Source: Kangiella marina
Lineage (GTDB): Bacteria; Pseudomonadota; Gammaproteobacteria; Enterobacterales; Kangiellaceae
DNA: 64,000 nt
Direction: 5' to 3'
NCBI RefSeq assembly: GCF_039541235.1
Contig: NZ_BAABFV010000002.1
Span: 496,001-560,000, forward strand
In this document: in pieces, positions 41,836 through 51,638 of the stretch
Position numbering within the stretch: the stretch's first letter is position 1
Layout of the letters: each line of letters opens with the position of its first letter
Notes under the pieces: generated by a model
Told to the model about the DNA's origin: nothing
Database searches by the model: none
The model's input: the letters and a program-made list of their open reading frames with translations, nothing else
Made by a program: the position numbers and the translations under genes

Positions 41836-44543
41836 TGAAGAATACACTTGGCTTGGTTATTGGAGCTTTTTCTCTTTTTTCTTTAAACATTAGTGCTGCA
41901 AATGAGATGTCTCAAGCTAAGCAGCTATGTGAAAACGCTACTGAGCAACAGCGACAGATGGCAAGAGCTGCAGGTTATGATGTGGACTCAATGTGTGCAT
42001 CTTTGAAGCAGCAAGGCAGTGCGTCTTCTTCTGAGGAACAGTCAGGCTCGTCTGTTCTACCAAGAGAGCTTGCAGACTTCCCAAAGAAAAGAGAGCAGAA
42101 ATCAAAAGACCAAAAAGAAATCGAACAAGAAAAGCTGCCAAGAGTTGAGCGCGAACTGAAAAAATTTGGTTATGATTTGTTTGCTGGAGTTCCAACTACT
42201 TATACCCCTGTCAACAATATTCCTGTTCCATCGAATTATATTATTGGTCCTGGTGATGTCGTTAAAGTGCAACTTTATGGCAAGGAAAATAACAGCTATG
42301 AGCTTGCCGTTGAACGTGATGGCTCTATTCAATTTCCTGAGTTAGGCCCAGTTAACGTTGCTGGCTTATCTTACTCTGAACTTAAAGAGGCGTTAACTCA
42401 GAAAGTTAGTGAGCAGTATATTGGCGTCCAATCTAACATTAGCTTAGGCGAGTTACGCTCTATCCAAGTTTTTGTTTTAGGTGAGTCTTTCAAGCCCGGT
42501 GCTTATACGGTCTCCTCACTCTCAACAGTGATGAATGCACTCTACGCTAGTGGCGGTCTTACCGATATTGGATCGCTAAGAAATATCCAGCTAAAACGAA
42601 ATGGTAACCTTGTCACAACTATCGACCTTTACGATCTATTGCTCAAGGGTGACACTAGTGATGATCAGCGCCTTCGTTCAGGTGATGTCATTTATATCCC
42701 TTCAGCTAAGAAAACCGCTTCAGTCGCTGGAGAAGTAGTTCGACCGGCAATTTATGAGCTGAAAAATGAAAGTACTATTGGTGAGCTTATTAAGTTAGCA
42801 GGTGGCTTACTGCCTAGCGCTTATAAGAGCGACGTGAGAGTGGAGCGTTATAGTGACTCTGGTCAACGGACAGTTGTAGATGTTGATTTAGCAACAGCTT
42901 CAGGCAAAAGAACAAAGATTAAAAGTGGTGATATTGCGAAGGTGTATCCTGCGGTTGAGCGAAAAGAGAATGTTGTTGAATTAATAGGACATGTTTATCG
43001 TCCGGGCTCGTTTAAGTGGGCTGAAGGTCTTAAGTTAACTGATGTTATTAAAAGTCAGGTTCATCTTAAGCCCCACGCTAATATTGATGCTGTACTCATT
43101 TTAAGGCAAAAGAACGAACTTGGTGTTGTGTATCCGATAAAGGTTAGTTTAAGAGAACAGTGGTCTTCAAGGGCTCCATTCTTTCTTAAACCTCGCGATG
43201 AAGTTTATGTGTTAAGTAATATGATTTCTCAAGAACAAATAGAAGCATATCATGAAGAGAAGAGGGAGCAGAAGATCGAAGGACTAACTAAAGATCTAGA
43301 AATTGCCGAGTTACAAAGGGCAATAGGAGGAGAGAACAGTGTATTTGTGCAAGAGCAAAATGTACTAGAAAAGATAAAGCAAAATAAAAAATCTGCTTGG
43401 CTGGAAAAAGAGCTAGGTGAAGACGAGCAAGCTGAAGCGGAATTGTTAGAATTAAAGCAGATCAAGCTTGAGCTTAGAAACAAAGAAATTATAGAAATTG
43501 TAGAAAAGTTAAAGCAACAGTCAACAAATAATGAGCGCTCTCAGATTGTCAAGGTGAGTGGTGCTGTTAAATTTCCTGATGAGTACCCCTTAACAAAGGG
43601 TATGACTCCACTTGACCTTATTCAACTCGCTGGAGGGTTATCAGAATCTGCTTATGCGATAGAAGCCGAATTAACTCGTCAAGAATTTAATTCTGAAGGC
43701 TCAATTGAAATAAATCATCTAAGGATTGATCTGAAAAGTGAGTTTTTAGGTGGGACCGGTGTCGAGCTAACATCTTTTGATGAACTAAACGTTAGAATTA
43801 CTCCAGACTTTAGAGAGGATGTCTATGTAGAAGTGCAAGGTGAGGTTAAGTTCCCTGGCCGTTATAAGATTGCTCGAGGTGAAACTTTGAAGCAGTTGAT
43901 GGAGCGTGTAGGTGGCTTTAGCCAGTTTGCGCATCCAAAAGCGACTGTATTCTCTAGAAAGGCTTTACGGGAGCACGAGCAGAAAAAGCTTGATGAACTA
44001 CAAGTTAGGATTCGACAAGATATTGCAATATCAGAGCTTGAAGATGCCAATATTGGAAAATCAGCCGACGTTGGCACAGCCCAATCACTTTTAGATGTAC
44101 TTGATACAGCTGAAGCAACTGGTCGACTTATTGTTGATATGGACTCAGTGTTAGCAGGCACCTCACAAGACATAATATTGAAAGACGGTGATAAGCTGAT
44201 AGTACCGAGCTTTAGGCAAGAGATTACCGTTGTTGGAGAGGTACAAGTAGCAACTTCGCATTTATTTAACCCTAATTTTGATTTTGAAGATTATATTGAG
44301 CGTAGTGGCGGTGAAAAAGAAACGGCGAATAGCGACGCGGTTTATATCGTAAAGGCTGACGGCTCAGTCATATTACCAAATGAGTCCTCGTGGCTAACTC
44401 ATAAGTCAGCGGATATAGAGCCGGGTGATACTATAGTTGTGCCATTAGATACGGCTAGAGTCGATAACTTAGAGCTCTGGTCTAAAGTTACACAAATTGT
44501 ATATCAACTAGCTCTAGGTGCTGCAGCGGTAAATAGCTTCTAA
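41832..44543 (+). CDS. Large multi-SLBB polysaccharide export protein (Wza-like)
   Basis: The 903-aa protein has a signal peptide (residues 1-23). A Poly_export domain is at about 130-205 (NYIIGPGDVVKVQLYGKE, then RDGSIQFPELGPVNVAGLS). About six SLBB-type repeats follow (for example VFVLGESFKPGAY, SVAGEVVRPAIYEL, ELIGHVYRPGSF, VSGAVKFPDEYPL, VQGEVKFPGRYKI, VVGEVQVATSH). A Glu/Lys-rich coiled coil at about 470-565 splits the repeats. It should form the outer-membrane/periplasmic export channel. It is more than twice the size of E. coli Wza (about 380 aa). I see no lipobox Cys. Its ATG overlaps the cysQ stop and its stop overlaps the wzi-like start. Confidence 0.9.
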   Translation: MMKNTLGLVIGAFSLFSLNISAANEMSQAKQLCENATEQQRQMARAAGYDVDSMCASLKQQGSASSSEEQSGSSVLPRELADFPKKREQKSKDQKEIEQEKLPRVERELKKFGYDLFAGVPTTYTPVNNIPVPSNYIIGPGDVVKVQLYGKENNSYELAVERDGSIQFPELGPVNVAGLSYSELKEALTQKVSEQYIGVQSNISLGELRSIQVFVLGESFKPGAYTVSSLSTVMNALYASGGLTDIGSLRNIQLKRNGNLVTTIDLYDLLLKGDTSDDQRLRSGDVIYIPSAKKTASVAGEVVRPAIYELKNESTIGELIKLAGGLLPSAYKSDVRVERYSDSGQRTVVDVDLATASGKRTKIKSGDIAKVYPAVERKENVVELIGHVYRPGSFKWAEGLKLTDVIKSQVHLKPHANIDAVLILRQKNELGVVYPIKVSLREQWSSRAPFFLKPRDEVYVLSNMISQEQIEAYHEEKREQKIEGLTKDLEIAELQRAIGGENSVFVQEQNVLEKIKQNKKSAWLEKELGEDEQAEAELLELKQIKLELRNKEIIEIVEKLKQQSTNNERSQIVKVSGAVKFPDEYPLTKGMTPLDLIQLAGGLSESAYAIEAELTRQEFNSEGSIEINHLRIDLKSEFLGGTGVELTSFDELNVRITPDFREDVYVEVQGEVKFPGRYKIARGETLKQLMERVGGFSQFAHPKATVFSRKALREHEQKKLDELQVRIRQDIAISELEDANIGKSADVGTAQSLLDVLDTAEATGRLIVDMDSVLAGTSQDIILKDGDKLIVPSFRQEITVVGEVQVATSHLFNPNFDFEDYIERSGGEKETANSDAVYIVKADGSVILPNESSWLTHKSADIEPGDTIVVPLDTARVDNLELWSKVTQIVYQLALGAAAVNSF

Positions 44544-46012
44544 TGAAATTTTTAGCTTCTATATTATTAGTCAGCTCTTTTCTTTTGGGAGCTAGTGGGG
44601 CAAGAGCCGAGCCTTGGCTGGATACCAGAGATGCTTGGCTGAGGGCTGATGTCGAAGCTTTATCTGCTCATGGTGTTATCAATACCCCAATAACAACTTG
44701 GCCCCTACCTTGGGCTAGGGTGGTTAAGGAAATAGACAATGCAAACTTAGACGACGTGCCTGATGTACTAATGCCAGCTTTGATGAGATTAAAAAGAAAA
44801 GCTCGAATAGAGACCTCGAAGGAATCACGTACAGAGTTTACCTTACGTGGCGGAAATGAAGGCAAGGTGCTACGCCACTTTGGTGACTCTAGAAGGGAAA
44901 AGGCGGAGGTTAGCTCACGTACAACCGGCATGACTAAAAGTTTTGCATGGAATATTGAAGCAACAAGAGCTTTTGAACCTCATGATGGTGAAGATCAGCG
45001 TTTGGACAACAGTTATGTCGCGGCAATTTGGGGCAATTGGATTTTTTCTGCGGGTGCTCAGGAGCGCTGGTACGGCCCCGGTTGGGATAGCTCGTTAATT
45101 TTAAGTAATAATGCTCGCCCCGTTCCAGCTTTGTCTATTCAACGTAACTATGCAGACCCCTTTGAAAGTGACTGGCTTTCATGGATTGGACCTTGGTCTG
45201 TTACTGCTTTTGCAGGGCAGTTAGAAGATAGGCGTTTTGTTCCTCACGCTAAGCTGCTAGGTATGTCGGTCACATTTAAACCATTTGACTCGTTAGAAAT
45301 AGGGTTAAGGCGGACAGCGCAATGGGGTGGAGAAGGAAGACCAGAGTCTTTATCGAGCTTAATAGATTTAGCAATTGGACGAACAAACTGTGATGAAATT
45401 GAAGATGGTTGTGATGACCGACTGAACTCAAGTGAAGCAGGAAATCAGTTGGCGGGAGTTGATTTTAATTGGAGACTTCCTACAAAAAAAAACTATGGCT
45501 CAGTTTACGGCCAGTTAGTTGGAGAAGATGAAGCGGGTTATGCGCCCTCAAGAAAATTTTACCAATTAGGGTATAAAAATAGTTTTAGTTACGGTGATAG
45601 CTTAATAACTAGTTATATTGAGTATGCAGACACCGAAAATGAATACGCTAAAAACGTAACATATGAACATTCAATATATCAAACGGGTTATAGAACCGAA
45701 GGACGAAGTATTGGTTCGACTTACGATGCAGATACCGAAAGTATTACTATAGGTCTGCTTGCCTCAACAAAAGGCGGGCAACGCTATAAAGTATCAGTAT
45801 CTAGTGTTGATATGAATAAAGATGGTACTGGAGATAATCACACTATTTCTAGCAACCAAACTAGCTTCTATAAAGCCGAAATTAGTTTCGAAAAACCGTT
45901 AAGCCAAGGTCTATTGTCATTAAATATGACCTATCAAGACAAGGCTTTTGAAGGCTTATTAGGAGCAGAAGATAAACTTAATGTAGGTTTATCATGGAAA
46001 AAGGAACTATAA
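44543..46012 (+). CDS. Wzi-family capsule assembly outer-membrane protein
   Basis: The 489-aa protein has a signal peptide (about residues 1-22, cleaved after ARA). Beta-barrel-type alternating sequence and aromatic-rich strands follow, including NWIFSAGAQERWYGPGWDSSL and RPVPALSIQR. The start WLDTRDAWLRADVEALSAHGVI is the usual Wzi/capsule-assembly N-terminus. Wzi anchors capsule at the surface. It sits between the export protein and the Wzz-like gene. Confidence 0.88.
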   Translation: MKFLASILLVSSFLLGASGARAEPWLDTRDAWLRADVEALSAHGVINTPITTWPLPWARVVKEIDNANLDDVPDVLMPALMRLKRKARIETSKESRTEFTLRGGNEGKVLRHFGDSRREKAEVSSRTTGMTKSFAWNIEATRAFEPHDGEDQRLDNSYVAAIWGNWIFSAGAQERWYGPGWDSSLILSNNARPVPALSIQRNYADPFESDWLSWIGPWSVTAFAGQLEDRRFVPHAKLLGMSVTFKPFDSLEIGLRRTAQWGGEGRPESLSSLIDLAIGRTNCDEIEDGCDDRLNSSEAGNQLAGVDFNWRLPTKKNYGSVYGQLVGEDEAGYAPSRKFYQLGYKNSFSYGDSLITSYIEYADTENEYAKNVTYEHSIYQTGYRTEGRSIGSTYDADTESITIGLLASTKGGQRYKVSVSSVDMNKDGTGDNHTISSNQTSFYKAEISFEKPLSQGLLSLNMTYQDKAFEGLLGAEDKLNVGLSWKKEL

Positions 46013-46090
46013 GTCTAAGAAAGAGGTGCATAATGACTGCAAACAAAGTCCTCCTGTTAGACATGAATTCTTAACAAAAAAATAGAAACT

Positions 46091-47008
46091 ATGAGTACTC
46101 AAAATACACAAGAAAATGAGACAACCTATAGAGAAGATGAAATTGACTTGCGTGAATTGTTCTCTATTTTATGGAAGGGCAAGTGGATCATTGTTGGGGT
46201 AATTTTTTTATTTACTATCGCTTCAGTTGCTTACGCTTTGTATTTGCCGAACGAATATAAAGCTACAGCAATCGTTCAGCCAAATGAGAGTGGAAGTGGC
46301 GGAAAATTAAGCCAACTAGCTGGTCAGTTTGGTGGTCTAGCATCGCTTGCTGGTATCAACATAGGTGGTGGTGAGTCTTCAGATGCCATCATTGCTATGG
46401 AGATAATGAAAAGCTGGGGGTTCGCAGAAAAGTTCATAGAAAGACACAGCTTGGCTGTACCATTATTCGCAGCGAAAGGGTGGAGCCAAAGCTCAAATGA
46501 ATTAGTTATTGATGGAGAGCTTTACAACACACAAACCAAAAATTGGGTTCGCGAGCCACCTAAAGGCAAAACTATAGAGCCAACAAGCTGGGAGCTTTAC
46601 AAGGAGTTTAAAGAAAGCGTTTCTGTTAGCCAAGATAAAGAAACTGGTTTGATAAGTATTTCCGTTACCTATTATTCCCCGAATATCGCAAAGCGATGGA
46701 CAGATTTATTGGTGCAAGAAATCAACCAATACATGAAAGATCGGGCTTTAAAAGAAGCAAATGAAAGTATTCAGTACCTCGAGCAACAAATAAACCAAAC
46801 ATCTGTTGCAGAGATTAGAACGGTATTTGGCGAACTCATTCAAGAGCAACATAAAACTAAGATGCTGGCGCAGGTGTCAGATGAGTATATATTTAAAACG
46901 ATAAGCCGGGCGAAAGTTCCCGAAGAGAAAAACAAACCAAATAGGTTGATTATTTGCATTTTAGGATTTTTGTTAGGCTTAATACTTAGCGTTATATATA
47001 TATTTTGA
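46091..47008 (+). CDS. Wzz-type chain-length determinant protein
   Basis: The 305-aa protein has TM1 at about residues 30-52 and a Wzz domain start (EIDLRELFSILWKGKWIIVG). A Gly-rich stretch (SGGKLSQLAGQFGGLASLAG), a periplasmic helical region, and TM2 at 285-304 preceded by the Pro-rich PEEKNKPNR complete it. It regulates polymer length together with Wzy. There is no cytoplasmic tyrosine kinase domain and no Wzc-like gene is seen in the window. Confidence 0.9.
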   Translation: MSTQNTQENETTYREDEIDLRELFSILWKGKWIIVGVIFLFTIASVAYALYLPNEYKATAIVQPNESGSGGKLSQLAGQFGGLASLAGINIGGGESSDAIIAMEIMKSWGFAEKFIERHSLAVPLFAAKGWSQSSNELVIDGELYNTQTKNWVREPPKGKTIEPTSWELYKEFKESVSVSQDKETGLISISVTYYSPNIAKRWTDLLVQEINQYMKDRALKEANESIQYLEQQINQTSVAEIRTVFGELIQEQHKTKMLAQVSDEYIFKTISRAKVPEEKNKPNRLIICILGFLLGLILSVIYIF

Positions 47009-47048
47009 CAAACAGCTATATTACAAAAAAATAAATTTTGAGGGTTGA

Positions 47049-48068
47049 GTGGTGTTAAATAATAAAAGCGTATTAATCACAGGCGGAACAGGTTCTTTTG
47101 GTAAGAAGTTTATCGAGACTATATTATCTCGTTATCCTGCAGTGAAGAAAATTATTATCTATTCACGTGATGAGCTAAAACAGTCTGAGCTAAGATTGAA
47201 ATATCCACATCAAGAGTTCCCTCAGTTAAGGTTTTTTATTGGCGATGTAAGAGATAAAGACCGCATTAAGCGAGCGTGTGAAGGGGTTGATGTGATAATC
47301 CATGCAGCAGCCATAAAACAAGTTGATACCGCTGAATACAATCCTACTGAATGTATCCGAACGAATGTTGATGGTGCCGAGAATGTCATTCATGCAGCTC
47401 TTGAATGTGGTGTTAAAGATGTAGTGGCTCTGTCAACAGATAAAGCCTGCGCTCCAATTAATCTATATGGTGCAACAAAGCTAGCTTCAGATAAATTATT
47501 TGCGGCTGCAAATAATATTCGGGGGTCTAAAGACACCAAGTTTAGTGTTGTCCGATATGGAAATGTAATGGGCTCTCGTGGTTCTGTAATTCCATTTTTC
47601 TTAAAGAAACGAAGTGAAGGTGTTCTTCCTATCACCCATCCGGAAATGACTCGTTTTAATATTTCTCTTCAAGATGGTGTGGACTTGGTTATGTTTGCTA
47701 TAGAGCATCACTTAGGTGGTGAAATATTTATTCCCAAAATCCCGTCATACAAAATTTTGGATGTTGCAAAGGCTGTTGCTCCAGATTGCGAAACTGAAGT
47801 TGTAGGGATTCGTCCTGGCGAGAAGTTACACGAAGAGATGTTAACAGAAACAGACTCAATCAATACAATAGACCTTGGTGACAAATATGCGATTTTGCCT
47901 TCGGTTTCATTTATGAATACCGAAGAAAATTTTATTAAACACCATAAAGCTAAGAAAGTACCATTTGGTTTTAAATATAATTCAGGTACTAATACTGATT
48001 GGGAAACAGTCGAATCATTAAGGTCTTTGATAAAAGATCATGTTGATCCAACATTCAAGGTTTTATAA
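47049..48068 (+). CDS. pseB: UDP-N-acetylglucosamine 4,6-dehydratase (inverting)
   Basis: First enzyme of CMP-pseudaminic acid synthesis. The 339-aa SDR has the Rossmann loop TGGTGSFGKKF, RDELKQSELR, IHAAAIKQVDTAEYNP, and STDKACAPINLYGATK with the modified catalytic triad typical of PseB, then VRYGNVMGSRGSVIPFF. The start is GTG 47049 with GAGGG upstream. It heads the pse block, directly followed by pseC. Confidence 0.95.
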   Translation: MVLNNKSVLITGGTGSFGKKFIETILSRYPAVKKIIIYSRDELKQSELRLKYPHQEFPQLRFFIGDVRDKDRIKRACEGVDVIIHAAAIKQVDTAEYNPTECIRTNVDGAENVIHAALECGVKDVVALSTDKACAPINLYGATKLASDKLFAAANNIRGSKDTKFSVVRYGNVMGSRGSVIPFFLKKRSEGVLPITHPEMTRFNISLQDGVDLVMFAIEHHLGGEIFIPKIPSYKILDVAKAVAPDCETEVVGIRPGEKLHEEMLTETDSINTIDLGDKYAILPSVSFMNTEENFIKHHKAKKVPFGFKYNSGTNTDWETVESLRSLIKDHVDPTFKVL

Positions 48069-48072
48069 GACT

Positions 48073-49230
48073 ATGATTCCCTATGGAAAACAGGATATTA
48101 ATCAACAAGACATTGATGCTATTTTTAGTGTTCTTAAATCCGACTTTTTGACTCAGGGCCCCCAGGTTCCAGCATTCGAAAAAGTAGTTACTGAGTTCAC
48201 CGGAAGTAAGTTTGGTTGCGCTGTTAACAGTGCGACTTCCGCTTTACATATCGCATGCCTTGCTCTAGGTTTGGGTAATGGCGATATTCTATGGACAACG
48301 CCAGTTACCTTTGTTGCATCATCAAACTGTGGTTTATATTGCGGGGCTAACGTTGATTTTGTTGATATTGATTCTCGAACCTACAACTTGTGCCCCGAAA
48401 AATTAGAGCGAAAACTTATCCAGGCTGAAGAAACAGGTAAGCTACCTAAAGTCTTAGTTGCTGTGCATTTGTGTGGTCAACCATGCGATATGAAGAGAAT
48501 TCATGAGCTATCTAAACGATATGGTTTCAAAATTATTGAAGACGCCTCGCATGCTATTGGTGGAAGTTATCAGAATACAAAAATTGGATCTTGCGCTTAT
48601 TCTGATATAACCGTGTTTAGTTTTCATCCAGTAAAAATTGTTACAACCGCTGAAGGCGGTTTGGCTGTAACCAATAATCAGGGGTTGTTTGATAAAATGA
48701 ACCTCCTCCGAAGTCACGGAGTTACTCGCGACGAGAACATGATGAAAGGGGAGTCTCATGGTGGTTGGTATTACGAACAAATAGAGCTTGGTTATAATTA
48801 CCGTATGACAGAATTGCAAGCAGCTTTAGGTGTTTCTCAAATGCAACGCTTGGAAGAATTTATAGTTGCGCGTCATGCGCTAGCTCGTAGATATAATGAA
48901 AATCTAAAAGATCTGCCAATCACCCTGCCATTTCAGCTCGAAAATACTTATTCAGGGTTGCACTTATACGTAATTAGGCTGCAATTGGAAGAGATTAACA
49001 AAACGCATAAACAAGTATTTGACGAGCTAAGAGAAAAAGGTGTTGGTGTGAATCTGCACTATATCCCGGTTCATACACAACCCTATTACAAGGCAATGGG
49101 TTTTAACTGGGGCGATTTCCCTGAAGCGGAAAAGTACTACCAGGAAGCTATCTCTATTCCTATGTTTCATGGTATGAGTGTTGAACAACAAGATAAGGTT
49201 GTTGCAACTCTCAAGGAAGTATTAGTTTAA
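48073..49230 (+). CDS. pseC: UDP-4-amino-4,6-dideoxy-AltNAc aminotransferase
   Basis: This DegT/DnrJ/EryC1 PLP aminotransferase of 385 aa carries MIPYGKQDINQQDIDAI, TQGPQVPAFE, EDASHAIGGSY and the PLP Lys in FSFHPVKIVTTAEGG. It aminates the 4-keto sugar from PseB. ATG 48073 was chosen because it begins the family N-terminus; the longer frame from 48040 overlaps pseB. Confidence 0.94.
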   Translation: MIPYGKQDINQQDIDAIFSVLKSDFLTQGPQVPAFEKVVTEFTGSKFGCAVNSATSALHIACLALGLGNGDILWTTPVTFVASSNCGLYCGANVDFVDIDSRTYNLCPEKLERKLIQAEETGKLPKVLVAVHLCGQPCDMKRIHELSKRYGFKIIEDASHAIGGSYQNTKIGSCAYSDITVFSFHPVKIVTTAEGGLAVTNNQGLFDKMNLLRSHGVTRDENMMKGESHGGWYYEQIELGYNYRMTELQAALGVSQMQRLEEFIVARHALARRYNENLKDLPITLPFQLENTYSGLHLYVIRLQLEEINKTHKQVFDELREKGVGVNLHYIPVHTQPYYKAMGFNWGDFPEAEKYYQEAISIPMFHGMSVEQQDKVVATLKEVLV

Positions 49231-49235
49231 AATAA

Positions 49236-49922
49236 ATGAACCTTTGTATTATTCCGGCCAGAGGGGGAAGCAAGCGTATCCCTCGAAAAAACATCAAAGA
49301 GTTTCATGGTAAGCCAATGATAGCTTATTCAATTGAAGCAGCGAAGGAATCTGGCTGCTTTGACCGGGTTATTGTCTCAACTGATGATGCCGAAATAGCC
49401 GAGGTTGCAAAGTTATGGGGGGCTGAAACACCCTTTTTCAGGCCAGATAACATCTCTGACGACTACGCAACAACCATGGATGTTATTCAACATGCAATCG
49501 AGTGGTGCGAGAACCAAGGCTGGAAGATTGATAACGTTTGCTGCATTTATGCAACGGCACCATTTGTTCAGGCCACGGATATCAAATGTGGTTTAACCCT
49601 GTTGGCAGAGTCAGACATAAAATATGCGTTTTCTGCGACCTCTTATGCGTTTCCAATTCAAAGAGCCTTCTATCTTGATGAGAATGAACATGTAAATATG
49701 TTCCAGCCAGAGCACATAAACACGCGTTCACAAGATCTGATTGAGGCGTATCATGATGCGGGTCAGTTTTATTGGGGGAAAGTTTCTGCGTTTAAAGCCG
49801 GACTTGCGTTTTTCGCTCCCCACAGTAAACCAGTTTTGCTGCCCAGAAAGCGAGTTCAAGATATCGACACGCTTGAAGACTGGGAAATTGCCGAAGTGAT
49901 GTATACGGCACTAAGCAAATGA
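49236..49922 (+). CDS. pseF: Pseudaminic acid cytidylyltransferase
   Basis: The 228-aa CMP-sugar synthetase has IPARGGSKRIPRKNIKEFHGKP, VSTDDAEIAEVA, YATAPFVQATDI and a RVQDIDTLEDWEIAE C-terminus. It activates pseudaminic acid with CTP. It overlaps pseG by 4 nt. Confidence 0.94.
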   Translation: MNLCIIPARGGSKRIPRKNIKEFHGKPMIAYSIEAAKESGCFDRVIVSTDDAEIAEVAKLWGAETPFFRPDNISDDYATTMDVIQHAIEWCENQGWKIDNVCCIYATAPFVQATDIKCGLTLLAESDIKYAFSATSYAFPIQRAFYLDENEHVNMFQPEHINTRSQDLIEAYHDAGQFYWGKVSAFKAGLAFFAPHSKPVLLPRKRVQDIDTLEDWEIAEVMYTALSK

Positions 49923-50989
49923 AGGTTTACTTTCGGGTAGATGCCTCTGTGCATATTGGTAGCGGGCATGTTATGCGTTGTTTATCTTTGGCAGATGCGT
50001 TGCAAAAGCTAGGAAGTGATGTGGTTTTTGTCATGCGCGTACAGCCCGGTGATTTGTGTGACTATACAAAAAAACGTGGCTTTAAGGTTGAACAGTTAGC
50101 GCAACCGGATGAATTGATAAACCCGGAAAGCACCACTGATTATCATGCCTGGCTTCAGGTCTCAGAAACGGAAGACGCAGAGGATTTCTTGGCAGTTGCA
50201 GAAGATGCAGACCTAGTTGTAATTGACCATTACGGAATAAATGTGCATTGGGAGACCCTTGTGAAGTCTACCACCTTGTGCAATTTGATCGCTATCGATG
50301 ATTTGGTACGTGCTCATAATTCCGACATGATCATAGATCAAACATTAGCCAGGAAAGTAAGCGAGTACCACGTAACTTCCCCAGGCAGTCATGTACTGTC
50401 GGGAACTAAATTTGCTCTTCTTAAGGAGCAGTTTTCCCTTTTGCACTCAGTTGCATTAGCGAAAGAAATAGATAAGCAAGTTCACCGGTTGTTGTTGACC
50501 ATGGGGGGAGTAGACAACCCGAACGCAACACTTCAAGTATTGAACGCACTTTCGCAACGAGAAACTGCAATTAAGACCACGGTGTTGCTCAGTTACAATG
50601 CTCCGCACTTTGACAGTGTCGCTTCATTTTGTGAAAGCAACAGTGATTGGCTTAGACATATACCATTTTGTGAAGACATGGCGACACTAATGTTGGAACA
50701 CACTATAGCTATAGGCGCACCCGGGTCAACATCGTGGGAAAGGGCGTGTCTTGGGTTACCTAGTATTTTGATTCCGCTAGCCGAAAATCAACTACAAATA
50801 TGTCAAAATCTGGTTAAGGAAGATGCGGCCATGTCTTTATCTTTGGGTGAAGTTCCAGCGCAGTTAAACCCTAAGCTGGATAAATTGCTACATAACTTTG
50901 AAGCGATGCGGCACAACAACCTGAGCCTATGCGATGGTAAGGGATGTAGTCGAGTAGTCGAGAAAATGCGCATGTTAGGGTGGTTTTAG
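49919..50989 (+). CDS. pseG: UDP-2,4-diacetamido-altropyranose hydrolase-type protein
   Basis: This GT28-like hydrolase of 356 aa shows the PseG start FRVDASVHIGSGHVMRCLSLADAL with the catalytic His, IDHYGINVHWE, LLTMGGVDNPN and GAPGSTSWERACLGLPSI. It removes UDP from the modified altrose sugar. It is flanked by pseF and the formyltransferase-like gene (1-nt gap). Confidence 0.92.
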   Translation: MKVYFRVDASVHIGSGHVMRCLSLADALQKLGSDVVFVMRVQPGDLCDYTKKRGFKVEQLAQPDELINPESTTDYHAWLQVSETEDAEDFLAVAEDADLVVIDHYGINVHWETLVKSTTLCNLIAIDDLVRAHNSDMIIDQTLARKVSEYHVTSPGSHVLSGTKFALLKEQFSLLHSVALAKEIDKQVHRLLLTMGGVDNPNATLQVLNALSQRETAIKTTVLLSYNAPHFDSVASFCESNSDWLRHIPFCEDMATLMLEHTIAIGAPGSTSWERACLGLPSILIPLAENQLQICQNLVKEDAAMSLSLGEVPAQLNPKLDKLLHNFEAMRHNNLSLCDGKGCSRVVEKMRMLGWF

Positions 50990-50990
50990 T

Positions 50991-51638
50991 ATGAAGGTAA
51001 CTTTACTATGTTCGGACTTAAATCATCCAGTTTATCAATATCTTAGTGCTTGGAAAAATGCAAATAAAGATAATTACAGTATTTCAATTGTCAGCAAAGT
51101 TAGTGAAATAAATGAACCTGGTGATATTTTATTCCTGATTTCATGTTCGGAAATTGTAAAAGTTCAGATCCGTGATATGTTCTCACATACTTTGGTGTTA
51201 CACGCAAGTGATCTGCCGCAAGGGCGTGGCTGGAGCCCGCATACTTGGGATGTATTGTCAGGCAAAGATGAGTTGACTCTGTCTTTGATTAATGCCGAAG
51301 ACAGTGTTGATACTGGTGACATTTGGAAGAAGAAGCATATCAAGCTTAAAGGCTCGGAGTTGTACTATGAAATTAATACGCTGCTTTTTGAAGCTGAAAT
51401 TGAGCTTATCTCATGGGCTTGCAAGAATGTTTTTACAGTAGAACCGACTCCGCAAGAGGATGGTGAAACTAGTTATTACCGCAAGAGAACACCGAACGAT
51501 AGTGAAGTTGATGTAAATAAAAGCATTAAAGAGCAATTTAATCTATTAAGAGTTTGCGATCCAAATAGATATCCTGCATTTTTCGAATTAAATGGACAGA
51601 AATACAAGTTGTTTATAGAGAAGTATGATGAAAACTAA
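50991..51638 (+). CDS. Formyltransferase-like protein in the pseudaminic acid operon
   Basis: The 215-aa protein matches the formyltransferase fold of methionyl-tRNA formyltransferase and sugar N-formyltransferases. LHASDLPQGRGWSPHTWDVLSG carries the catalytic-type His (H71), and SVDTGDIW carries the Asp (D107). The Asn that usually precedes the His is Val here. The position between pseG and pseI is where the N-acetyltransferase PseH is commonly found, and none is seen in this window. It may therefore formylate (rather than acetylate) the C4 amine, giving a 7-formamido pseudaminic acid (inference). It overlaps pseI by 14 nt. Confidence 0.85.
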   Translation: MKVTLLCSDLNHPVYQYLSAWKNANKDNYSISIVSKVSEINEPGDILFLISCSEIVKVQIRDMFSHTLVLHASDLPQGRGWSPHTWDVLSGKDELTLSLINAEDSVDTGDIWKKKHIKLKGSELYYEINTLLFEAEIELISWACKNVFTVEPTPQEDGETSYYRKRTPNDSEVDVNKSIKEQFNLLRVCDPNRYPAFFELNGQKYKLFIEKYDEN

